DNA from: an uncultured Mollicutes bacterium
GTDB lineage: Bacteria; Bacillota_I; Bacilli_A; RFN20; CAG-826
Reading direction: 5' to 3'
Assembly: GCA_945935945.1 (NCBI GenBank)
Contig: CAMESA010000041.1
Coordinates: forward strand, 1 to 7,617
Length of the DNA stretch: 7,617 nucleotides
The notes beneath the pieces were generated by a model. The model ran no database searches. It saw only the letters and a program-made list of their open reading frames with translations, and was not told where the DNA came from. The translations under genes and the position numbers were made by a program. This document shows, in pieces, positions 1-6,579 of the stretch. Within the stretch, counting starts at the first letter, position 1. Every line of letters begins with the position of its first letter.

Positions 1-72
1 ATAATTGAACGGGGATGTTTGTTGCATTATTTGCTCACAATCATTCCATTATCAATAGCTGCATTTTTCTAA
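1..72 (+). CDS. Possible C-terminal end of an unidentified hydrophobic protein (partial)
   Basis: Frame 1 is open from the window edge to a TAA at 70-72, giving 23 residues that end in LTIIPLSIAAFF. The tail is strongly hydrophobic, as in the last transmembrane helix of a membrane protein. A hairpin terminator begins nine bases after the stop, and the next gene (rpmB) is convergent, which fits a real gene end here. However, 23 open codons prove little. The opposite strand also offers an ATG near position 27 (MQQTSPFNY) without a ribosome binding site. The family cannot be identified from so short a piece. Confidence 0.35.
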   Translation: MIERGCLLHYLLTIIPLSIAAFF

Positions 73-80
73 AAATAAGT

Positions 81-112
81 AAAAAAAGAACCGTGAGATT
101 CACGGTTCTTTT
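81..112 (-). terminator. Rho-independent terminator of rpmB, probably bidirectional
   Basis: GAACCGTGA (88-96) pairs with TCACGGTTC (100-108) around a 3-base loop. A/T pairs extend the stem to 84-112. Read on the minus strand, the stem is followed by a T-rich run (complement of 81-87, then more T's to about 70). It begins five bases after the rpmB stop. On the plus strand it has four T's then GTTGTT, so it could also stop transcription entering from positions 1-72. Confidence 0.85.
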
Positions 113-116
113 GTTG

Positions 117-311
117 TTAATTTTCTTTAAGTGATTTGTTAAGGGTACGGTAAGCACGAGCACTCATTCTTACTTTACAAACTTGACCATCAATTTCAAC
201 TCTATATGTATGTAAGTTGACATTCCATCTTCTACGAGTTGCTCTTAAAGAGTGTGAACGTTTATTTCCTGTTAAAGGTCCTTTACCTGTGACTGGACAT
301 TTTCTTGACAT
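117..311 (-). CDS. rpmB: 50S ribosomal protein L28
   Basis: This 64-residue protein is a component of the large ribosomal subunit. It begins MSRKCPVTGKGPLTGNKRSH, the hallmark L28 N-terminus, and continues with RRRWNVNLH and a basic C-terminus, at the normal family length. A longer frame would start at 329 (adding MKGGSE), but those codons are the ribosome binding site AAAGGAGGAAG (minus strand, 316-326) read through. The start at 311 is therefore preferred. Only one cysteine lies in the N-terminal motif, so the paired-cysteine zinc-binding form of L28 is not present. It is a single gene with its own promoter and terminator, transcribed towards the window start. Identification is secure. Confidence 0.97.
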   Translation of the reverse strand: MSRKCPVTGKGPLTGNKRSHSLRATRRRWNVNLHTYRVEIDGQVCKVRMSARAYRTLNKSLKEN

Positions 312-334
312 TTCGCTTCCTCCTTTCAAATCGT

Positions 335-370
335 GCTTTTAATGATAGCACAATTAAAATGCATAAGTAA
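335..370 (-). promoter_or_regulatory. Probable rpmB promoter (extended -10)
   Basis: On the minus strand, TATCAT (complement of 342-347) is preceded by TG plus one base, making an extended -10 element. The -35 position, 17 bases upstream, reads TTACTT, a weak match. Transcription would start near 335 and give a leader of about 24 bases that contains the strong rpmB ribosome binding site. No hairpin large enough for an L28 autoregulatory leader is visible. Confidence 0.5.
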
Positions 371-457
371 AGTAAATTTTTACTACCACGAAATTTTAGC
401 ACTAACTAAAAATTTTATGAACTAATTAATTTGAATAATTTTAATAATTATTGAAAA

Positions 458-946
458 TTATAATGAAATTTTTGGGAATTTTTTATGATATTCATCTTTT
501 GACATAAGATTTTTACTTTTTTCTTTTATCAAATTATAAAGTTTGTCCTCGTCATCTAATATCATAAAGAATGATGAGCCTTTGTCTGTATAAAATAAAA
601 TTGTTTTGTTCTTTTTTGTATATTCTTCATCGATATATAAAATTTCATTAAAACGAATCTTAAGATCTTTAACCCAGCGATGATGCACAAAACCATCGTT
701 TAAAATGACGTAATAATTCTCTTTAAACAGAATAAACAATGAAACAATTGCTAAAATAATATAAATTATGATAACTATAACATCTTGAATTATATAAGAA
801 CTTTCGTTTCCATCATTTTTATATGCCCATGCAAATCTAGATGAAAAAATTCCATAAATTAAAACTAATAAAACTATCGCATATAGGATAAATGTTTTAA
901 TTAATCTAGAACGATTTGGATACAATTTTTTATTTGATTCACTCAT
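458..946 (-). CDS. Unidentified membrane protein with two TM segments and a PH-like soluble tail
   Basis: I do not recognise this 162-residue protein by name. Residues 1-14 are polar and basic (NKKLYPNRSR). Two hydrophobic helices follow, at about 15-34 and 53-74, joined by a short charged loop. The remaining 85 or so residues are soluble and alternate short beta-like strands (YYVILNDGFVHH, TILFYTDKGSSFFMIL) before a final helix. Two helices followed by a compact beta-rich tail with a closing helix resemble bacterial PH-domain (DUF304/YcxB-like) membrane proteins; this is inference from layout only. The positive N-terminus suggests both ends face the cytoplasm. The gene is divergent from jetA. 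The start at 946 is the first ATG after a TATAAT and has only a weak AAG as ribosome binding signal. No terminator hairpin is visible after the stop. Any link to the Jet genes is unproven. Confidence 0.7.
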   Translation of the reverse strand: MSESNKKLYPNRSRLIKTFILYAIVLLVLIYGIFSSRFAWAYKNDGNESSYIIQDVIVIIIYIILAIVSLFILFKENYYVILNDGFVHHRWVKDLKIRFNEILYIDEEYTKKNKTILFYTDKGSSFFMILDDEDKLYNLIKEKSKNLMSKDEYHKKFPKISL

Positions 947-1137
947 AAATTCTTAAAAAGTATTATAGATAAATTCGTAAAATTAAGGAATAGTTTTTCA
1001 TTTTTTATTATTTTAACTTTAAAAAAGTCGCTTTAAATCTCGAAATATTTTTGAACTTGAAAAGAATACTTTTTAGATAAAAATACTAGAATTATTATTA
1101 ATAATATTAATAATTTATGTTATAATTTTTTCGATTT
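947..1137. promoter_or_regulatory. Divergent intergenic region between the membrane protein and jetA
   Basis: This AT-rich spacer must carry promoters for both divergent genes. For the minus-strand gene, TATAAT is visible as the complement of 962-967, without a convincing -35, giving a predicted leader of about nine bases. For jetA an extended -10 lies at 1118-1126. An alternative upstream promoter could use TTGAAA (1057-1062) with AATACT (1082-1087), but its 19-base spacing is poor. An 11-base inverted repeat (954-964 and 1065-1075) and a 21-base AT-only imperfect palindrome (1094-1114) also lie here. No RNA gene or small ORF with a ribosome binding site is apparent. Confidence 0.6.
1098..1126 (+). 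promoter_or_regulatory. Probable promoter of the jetABC operon (extended -10)
   Basis: TGTTATAAT at 1118-1126 is a perfect extended -10 (TG, one base, TATAAT). With 17-base spacing, the -35 position (1098-1103) reads TTAATA, matching four of six consensus bases. Predicted transcription starts near 1133, only about five bases before the jetA ATG, so the transcript would be nearly leaderless. Confidence 0.6.
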
Positions 1138-2556
1138 ATGAACTTATTCGATATTATTCCACAAAATTATTTTGGACTATTTGGTGGCAAGAATAGATCC
1201 ATTTACATAGATAGTTTACTTATTTTATTTAATCTTCTTGAAAGTGATGAAACCATAATATCAAAATCTGATTTTCTAAAGGCTTTAAAAGAGAAAGAAA
1301 ACAATCTAGATTCTTTTGAATACGAAAAAGAAGATTTAGAAAATTTGCCTGATGACGTAATTCTGCAAAACACATTATCTTCTAAAGCAAGTTTTATTTG
1401 CAAAAGGCTCGAGGAAACAGGTTGGATCGATGTTATTATGGATCCAAACACTTTTGAAGAAACAATTATCTTGCCACAATATTCAATTCTTCTTTTAAAA
1501 TGTTTCAAGGATATCATTAGCGATGAAGAATCGCCATATTTAAGTCTTGTTCATTCAACATATTCTGAATTAAAACTTGAAGATGAAGAACAAGATGAGT
1601 TGATGTACGCAACAATTATCCGTTCATATGAGAATACTAAAAAGTTGAAAGTCGAACTCATCACGTTAACTCACTCAATTAGGATTTTTCAATCTAAATT
1701 AACAAAACTTTTTGATACAAATACAATTTTGCACAACTATTTTGATGTTTACAAAATGAAAATTAGCGACCGTTATTACCATCCATTAAAAACTTTTGAC
1801 AGTGTTGCTCGTTTTAAAAGACCAATCATCAAAATTTTAGAAAAATGGCTTGCGGATAAAGATATTCGTCAAAAATTAGTTATTCAAGCATCTAGAGGTG
1901 CTTCTCAAATTTCTGTCCAAGAGATTGAAAAAGATATTATCGAGAAAATAAATTATATTACTGATACTTATGAAAAACTTAATAATTTAATAAGTGAAAT
2001 TGATAAAGAAAACAATAATTACACAAAAAGTAGTGCAAATAAAATCTTATTTCTTAATAACAACGATAAAACAGTTAAGGGTTATTTAGAAAATATCATG
2101 AAAATTTACGCTAAAAATACGAATGAGCCAAGAGTTTTATCAAAGATTTTATCAAAAATGCAAGATTCTACTTATTTTTATGATCAAGGCTACATTGATT
2201 CAAATTCGATAACTTTACCAATTTTAAGAAAAATTAGAGAAAATAGTGAACCAATGGAATTAATTACTTTCGAGGAAGCTAATGACTATCTATTAGATTC
2301 ATTCCTTGAAGAAACAAAATCAATTTTTACTGATGAAAAAGTCTATGGTTTTATGGAACAAGCTTTTGGCGATAGAGATAGAATTGGCATAAAAGATATT
2401 CCACTTATTAATTTTGATGCTTTCATTTGTTTAATCCTTGCAGTTATTAAAAAGGATGATGATTCGTGCTTCTATTATGTTAATGAAGTTGACGATAGAA
2501 GAATACATACTTATGGTTATGTAGTTCCAAATTTTGAGTTTATAAAAAAGGACTAA
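1138..2556 (+). CDS. jetA: Wadjet/Mks-type kleisin-like subunit JetA
   Basis: This 472-residue protein is the likely kleisin-like (MukF/MksF-type) subunit that bridges the heads of an SMC-like ATPase. It begins MNLFDIIPQNYFGLFGGKN, which resembles the N-terminus of JetA proteins of the DUF5716/PF18982 family, so the ATG at 1138 is the start; an in-frame TAA at 1123-1125 rules out extension. An N-terminal helical, winged-helix-like part (about 1-125) is followed by a long helical middle (about 160-300) carrying RYYHPLKTFDS (212-222). A C-terminal part (about 400-472) again looks winged-helix-like. Length is usual for the family. There is no Shine-Dalgarno sequence, in contrast to rpmB, jetC and glgC. 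jetB follows after three bases. I infer the type II Wadjet branch from the JetA family, with moderate certainty; a MksF-like chromosomal condensin subunit is the alternative. Confidence 0.85.
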   Translation: MNLFDIIPQNYFGLFGGKNRSIYIDSLLILFNLLESDETIISKSDFLKALKEKENNLDSFEYEKEDLENLPDDVILQNTLSSKASFICKRLEETGWIDVIMDPNTFEETIILPQYSILLLKCFKDIISDEESPYLSLVHSTYSELKLEDEEQDELMYATIIRSYENTKKLKVELITLTHSIRIFQSKLTKLFDTNTILHNYFDVYKMKISDRYYHPLKTFDSVARFKRPIIKILEKWLADKDIRQKLVIQASRGASQISVQEIEKDIIEKINYITDTYEKLNNLISEIDKENNNYTKSSANKILFLNNNDKTVKGYLENIMKIYAKNTNEPRVLSKILSKMQDSTYFYDQGYIDSNSITLPILRKIRENSEPMELITFEEANDYLLDSFLEETKSIFTDEKVYGFMEQAFGDRDRIGIKDIPLINFDAFICLILAVIKKDDDSCFYYVNEVDDRRIHTYGYVVPNFEFIKKD

Positions 2557-2559
2557 GTT

Positions 2560-3210
2560 ATGTTTAGTGAAGAGTTTTTAAAAATTGCACCAAGTGACCA
2601 AAGCGAATTTGGCAGTGTTATAAATTATTTATTACTAAAAGGGTTTGTTGTTCGCGATATTTTCGATCCAAAAGAAAAAGTAATGAGAACAAGTGAATAC
2701 TATCGTTTCATTGAACGCCATTTTGACTTGATTAATGATTATTTGAAATACAGTGGTTGGCACATTGAAAACGATTCTATTTTAGGTGTTGTTGCTTTAA
2801 GTAATTTTTATAGTGAAAATAGAACCAAAATCGATAGAGAAACTTCTCTTATTTTATTTGTTCTTCGCTTAATTTATGAAAATGAAAAAGACGAATCGAA
2901 TTCTTCAACTCAAGCAATTTACATTACTACTCCTGGATTAATTCAAGTAATGATTCAAGATGGAATTACAATGCCAGGCAAAAGATTATATGGTAGAGGA
3001 ATTGCTAAATCACTAAGATTTTTAGCAAATCATAATATTATTTCAAAAGTTAGCGGCAGCTACGATGAAGGAAATGTTTCGTTTTACATACTTCCATCAG
3101 TTTGTTATGCATTAGATGGCGACAAAATCAAAGCAATGAGTCAAGCTCTTGACGAACTTAATCGCAAGAATGAAAGTGAAGGAGGATTATTAGATGAAAC
3201 TTCTAACTAA
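2560..3210 (+). CDS. jetB: Wadjet/Mks-type KITE-like subunit JetB (DUF4194)
   Basis: This 216-residue protein is the likely MukE/MksE-like (KITE) subunit that binds the kleisin and DNA beneath the SMC heads. Features typical of DUF4194 are visible: NYLLLKGFVVRDIF (22-35), YYRFIERHFDLINDYLKYSGW (47-67) and ETSLILFVLRLIYENEKD (94-111). A winged-helix-like part follows at about 120-185, and then a charged tail. The start at 2560 has AAGGA seven bases upstream, overlapping the end of jetA. The gene sits three bases after jetA and overlaps jetC by 17 bases, so all three subunits should be made from one message. The overlap encodes the last residues (LDETSN). Length matches the family. MksE is the nearest alternative name. 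Confidence 0.88.
   Translation: MFSEEFLKIAPSDQSEFGSVINYLLLKGFVVRDIFDPKEKVMRTSEYYRFIERHFDLINDYLKYSGWHIENDSILGVVALSNFYSENRTKIDRETSLILFVLRLIYENEKDESNSSTQAIYITTPGLIQVMIQDGITMPGKRLYGRGIAKSLRFLANHNIISKVSGSYDEGNVSFYILPSVCYALDGDKIKAMSQALDELNRKNESEGGLLDETSN
3179..3185 (+). promoter_or_regulatory. Strong jetC ribosome binding site inside jetB
   Basis: AAGGAGG lies eight bases before the jetC ATG and within the last codons of jetB. Together with the 17-base overlap it fixes the jetC start and points to translational coupling of JetB and JetC. It is the strongest ribosome binding site in the jet operon; jetA has none. Confidence 0.85.
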
Positions 3211-6200
3211 AGTAAAAATTATTAATTGGCACTATTTTTGGGATGAAACAATCGAAATTAAACCAATTGTTTTCTTAACAGGTGTCAATGGTAGCGGTAA
3301 ATCAACTTTAATCGATGCTCTTCAAGTTGTTCTTTTAGGCGATACTTCTGGTAGATATTTTAATAAGGCTGCAATGGAAAAGAGTTCAAGAACTTTAAAA
3401 GGCTATTTAAGAGGTGAACTCGGAGATACAATTGAAGGCGGTTTCAAATATTTAAGAAACGGAAGATTTACATCATACATTGCTCTTGAATATTTTGATG
3501 ATGTCAATAACGTTCCATTTACATTAGGAGTTGTTTTTGATTCATACGAAGATGGTAGCGAAGATCATCATTTCTTCTCACTTGAAGATGTTATTCCTGA
3601 AAATAATTTTGTATTGGATAGAGTTCCAATGGAATATAAAACATTGAATCGTTTCTTCCAAGAACAATATCCAAATAAATATTTGTTTTTTGATTCGAAT
3701 AAGCAATATCAAGAATTTATTAAACGTAAATTTGGTGGTTTAAAAGATAAATATTTCTCACTTCTTAAAAAAGCTACATCTTTTACTCCAATTACTGATA
3801 TTACAACTTTTATTACGCAATATGTTTGCGATCCACAAGCAAATATTGAACTTGATGTTCTTCAAGACAACATCACTCAATATAAAAAACTTCAAATTGA
3901 AGCATTAAATATTGAAAAAAGAGTTAAAAGACTTGAAGAAATTCAAAATTCATTTGATGTTTACGCCCGTCAAAAAGACAATTTTAAAATTTCTCAATAC
4001 ATTATTGAAAGATGTCAACTTGAGCAAAGTTTACAAAGAATTAAAAATTTTCATAAACAAATTGAAAGAAATAATAAAAGAATTGAGGAAATTGAAGCAG
4101 AAATTCTTGAATTTGATGCTGATATACACTCTTTAGAAGAAAAAAAGACAGCTCTTATTAGCGATAGAGCATCAAATGACAATGTCAGAATGGCTCAAAG
4201 ACTAAAAGAAGAAAAAGAAAACGCTGAAAAACGATTAAAAGAAATATCAAGAAATGTTGAACTAGTTAGAACAACTCTTAAATCATACGCAGATTCATTT
4301 TTGGTATGCTCAAGAGATGTTGTTAACGCATTCAAAAATATAAATTTAAATAATTTAGATGAAGAATTTAGCGAAGAAGTTGATAATTTCATTACTGTTG
4401 CGAAACAAACTTGTAACGTATGCGTCGATTTTCGAAATGAATTGATAAGTGATATTTCAAAAATTGACAAAGATAAAGTCCTTGAATTTAGACAAAATTT
4501 GACTTTATACAAAACGTCAGTTGGTTCATTATCACTTTATTTATCTAGATTGATTTCAAAAATTGCAAAAGAGATTAAAGAAATTAATCAACAAGCTTTA
4601 GATATCAAAAAAGGCACAAAACCATATGATTCACGTCTAATAATGATTAAAGATAGACTTGAAAAACGTCTTGAAGAAAGATTTTCAAAACATATTAATG
4701 TAGAGATTTTTGCAGATTTAATTGATATTGATGATTTAAGTTGGTCTGATGCAATCGAAGGTCTCCTTAATCCACAAAAATTCAATTTATTTGTCGCACC
4801 TGCTTATTACAATGATGCATACAAGATTTTAAGAAGTTTATTATCTGAGTTTGGATATTATCGTACAGCTCTTGTCGATGATTCAAAAATTATCGAAAGA
4901 GGTTTTGAAGCACAAGATGGTTCTCTTGCAGAAGAAATCTTAACTAACCATGAAGGTGCTAGAGCATGCGCTGATTTCCTGTTAGGACGCGTTCATAAAG
5001 CTTTTGATATTGAAGATGCAAGAAAGAGTGGTAATGGAATTACAAAAGAATGTGATTTATATAGAAACTTTGCATTAACAAAAATGAATCCTCAACTTTA
5101 TAGAGAATCTTATATTGGGAAAAATCTTGGGGAAAGATTTGCTAATGAAAATGCTGCATCTTTAAAAGAAAAAGAGGCATTATTAGAGATTTATCGTCAA
5201 ATTGAAGGAATTTTTGCACAATCTAATCAACTTCAAGTATATACAACAACTGAAGTTGACAATATGTTCTTCTTATTAAAAGATGTTGGAGATATTCAAG
5301 GCCTTCAAAATACAATTTCTTATTTTGAGAACGAACTCAATGACAATGATACAACTCTAACACGTTCGATTGATAATAGATTGAACGATATTGAAGAAGA
5401 TATTAAACAAGTTAATAAATCAAAAGAAGCAATTATTCTTGAAAAGGGTAATTTAATTCATGACAACGAAATCATTAAAAACGAAAGAATTGTTAGTGAA
5501 CAAAAAGAAGTTGAAATTAAAGAGAATTCTATTGATTCAAAATATGATTCAATTTTAGTCAGTGAAAAAGCACTTCCTTTATTCCTTGAAATGCAAGAAA
5601 AAGGCAAATCTACATATGAAATTTTCCAAACATTTAATGTAGAATTTTCTAGACTTCAATACACAGTAAACAATATTTACAATCAAGTTGTTCGTTTAAG
5701 AAGAGAATACACAAGTGATTATCATCTTTCATACGATATCAATTTAGAAAATAATGATATTTATGAAGCAGAATTAAAAGAATTTAGAGATGTTAAACTT
5801 CCAGAATATAAAGATAAAATTGTTGATTCATATGAAAAAGCAACAAAACAATTTAAAGATGACTTTATTTTCAAACTTAGAAGTGCAATTGAAGACGTCG
5901 AAGATCAAATTGATAACTTAAATGATGCATTAAAACAATCTTCATTTGGTAGAGATTTGTATCGCTTTACAGTCAAACCAAGCGTTATTTATCGCCGCTA
6001 CTATGATATGCTTAAAGATGATTTAGTAATATCAAGTGGTGAAGATGACTCAGAATTTGTAAATAAATATAAAGATGTAATGGAAGATTTATTCAGACAA
6101 ATAGTTGATGTTGGTGAATCTGAAAATAATTCAAGATTGCAAGAAAATATATTGAAATTTACAGACTATAGAAATTATTTAGATTTTGATTTAATAATGT

Positions 6201-6568
6201 ATAATAAAGATACTGGTGACGAACAGAGACTATCTAAAATGATGAAAAAGAAGAGCGGTGGTGAGACACAGACCCCATTTTATATTGCTGTTGTTGCTTC
6301 ATTTGCTCAACTATATCATGTTAATGATGATGGAGAATTAGGAAACACATCTCGTCTAATAATTTTTGATGAGGCTTTCTCAAAGATGGACAGAACAAGA
6401 ATGACTGAAGCGGTTAGACTTTTAAGAAAGTTCAACTTACAAGTTATTTTGAGCGCTCCATACGATAAAATTCCTGATATTTCTCCACTTGTTGATGAAA
6501 CATTAATCGTTTTACGCGATAAAAATAGAAGTTGTGTTCGCTTATTTGAAAAAGAAGCTAGCAAATGA
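3194..6568 (+). CDS. jetC: Wadjet/Mks-type SMC-like ATPase JetC
   Basis: This 1124-residue protein is the motor of the complex. In characterised Wadjet systems, JetC dimers hydrolyse ATP to extrude DNA loops and so sense plasmid size. The N-terminal head carries Walker A GVNGSGKST (30-38). A first coiled coil runs from about 220 to 490. A globular hinge-like region (about 495-640) contains LSWSDAIEGLLNP, the pattern seen in JetC/MksB proteins. A second coiled coil (about 660-930) leads to the C-terminal head with signature SGGE (1021-1024), Walker B LIIFDEAF (1055-1062; D1059, catalytic E1060) and D-loop SKMD (1063-1066). All ABC ATPase elements are intact and length is normal, so the gene is not decayed. 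It ends in TGA, which overlaps the glgC ribosome binding site. The expected nuclease gene jetD does not follow. MukB and Rad50/SbcC are less likely, given the JetA and JetB partners. Confidence 0.92.
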   Translation: MKLLTKVKIINWHYFWDETIEIKPIVFLTGVNGSGKSTLIDALQVVLLGDTSGRYFNKAAMEKSSRTLKGYLRGELGDTIEGGFKYLRNGRFTSYIALEYFDDVNNVPFTLGVVFDSYEDGSEDHHFFSLEDVIPENNFVLDRVPMEYKTLNRFFQEQYPNKYLFFDSNKQYQEFIKRKFGGLKDKYFSLLKKATSFTPITDITTFITQYVCDPQANIELDVLQDNITQYKKLQIEALNIEKRVKRLEEIQNSFDVYARQKDNFKISQYIIERCQLEQSLQRIKNFHKQIERNNKRIEEIEAEILEFDADIHSLEEKKTALISDRASNDNVRMAQRLKEEKENAEKRLKEISRNVELVRTTLKSYADSFLVCSRDVVNAFKNINLNNLDEEFSEEVDNFITVAKQTCNVCVDFRNELISDISKIDKDKVLEFRQNLTLYKTSVGSLSLYLSRLISKIAKEIKEINQQALDIKKGTKPYDSRLIMIKDRLEKRLEERFSKHINVEIFADLIDIDDLSWSDAIEGLLNPQKFNLFVAPAYYNDAYKILRSLLSEFGYYRTALVDDSKIIERGFEAQDGSLAEEILTNHEGARACADFLLGRVHKAFDIEDARKSGNGITKECDLYRNFALTKMNPQLYRESYIGKNLGERFANENAASLKEKEALLEIYRQIEGIFAQSNQLQVYTTTEVDNMFFLLKDVGDIQGLQNTISYFENELNDNDTTLTRSIDNRLNDIEEDIKQVNKSKEAIILEKGNLIHDNEIIKNERIVSEQKEVEIKENSIDSKYDSILVSEKALPLFLEMQEKGKSTYEIFQTFNVEFSRLQYTVNNIYNQVVRLRREYTSDYHLSYDINLENNDIYEAELKEFRDVKLPEYKDKIVDSYEKATKQFKDDFIFKLRSAIEDVEDQIDNLNDALKQSSFGRDLYRFTVKPSVIYRRYYDMLKDDLVISSGEDDSEFVNKYKDVMEDLFRQIVDVGESENNSRLQENILKFTDYRNYLDFDLIMYNKDTGDEQRLSKMMKKKSGGETQTPFYIAVVASFAQLYHVNDDGELGNTSRLIIFDEAFSKMDRTRMTEAVRLLRKFNLQVILSAPYDKIPDISPLVDETLIVLRDKNRSCVRLFEKEASK

Positions 6569-6573
6569 GGAGA
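6567..6573 (+). promoter_or_regulatory. glgC ribosome binding site overlapping the jetC stop
   Basis: GAGGAGA begins inside the TGA stop of jetC and lies six bases before the glgC ATG. Only 11 bases separate the two genes, with no room for a promoter or terminator hairpin, so glgC is expected to be read at least partly from the jet operon transcript. Confidence 0.85.
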
Positions 6574-6579
6574 TAATTT

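Noticed and set aside
312..329. Longer rpmB start adding MKGGSE
   Set aside because: These codons are the ribosome binding site read as protein; L28 proteins begin at MSRKC, which matches the ATG at 309-311.
1203..1517. Minus-strand 104-codon frame inside jetA
   Set aside because: It lies wholly within a well-supported gene on the other strand, has no recognisable protein features and reads as antisense of jetA codons.
3912..4136. Plus-strand 74-codon frame inside jetC
   Set aside because: It is an out-of-frame reading of the lysine-rich coiled-coil codons of jetC, with low-complexity composition.
4195..4785. Two minus-strand frames (4195-4512 and 4588-4785) inside jetC
   Set aside because: The serine- and leucine-rich composition is the expected antisense of coiled-coil codons; no independent gene signals were seen.
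6316..6564. Minus-strand 82-codon frame over the JetC C-terminal head
   Set aside because: It is antisense to the conserved Walker B region, so its openness follows from jetC codon use.
6566..6568. TGA read as tryptophan (Mycoplasma-type code) extending JetC
   Set aside because: All tryptophans seen are TGG, no gene has an internal TGA, and the family C-terminus plus the glgC ribosome binding site fall exactly at this TGA.
1138..6568. Operon as canonical MukBEF or SbcCD
   Set aside because: There is no SbcD-type nuclease, and the small DUF4194-type JetB and the JetA N-terminal pattern fit Wadjet/MksBEF better than MukFE.
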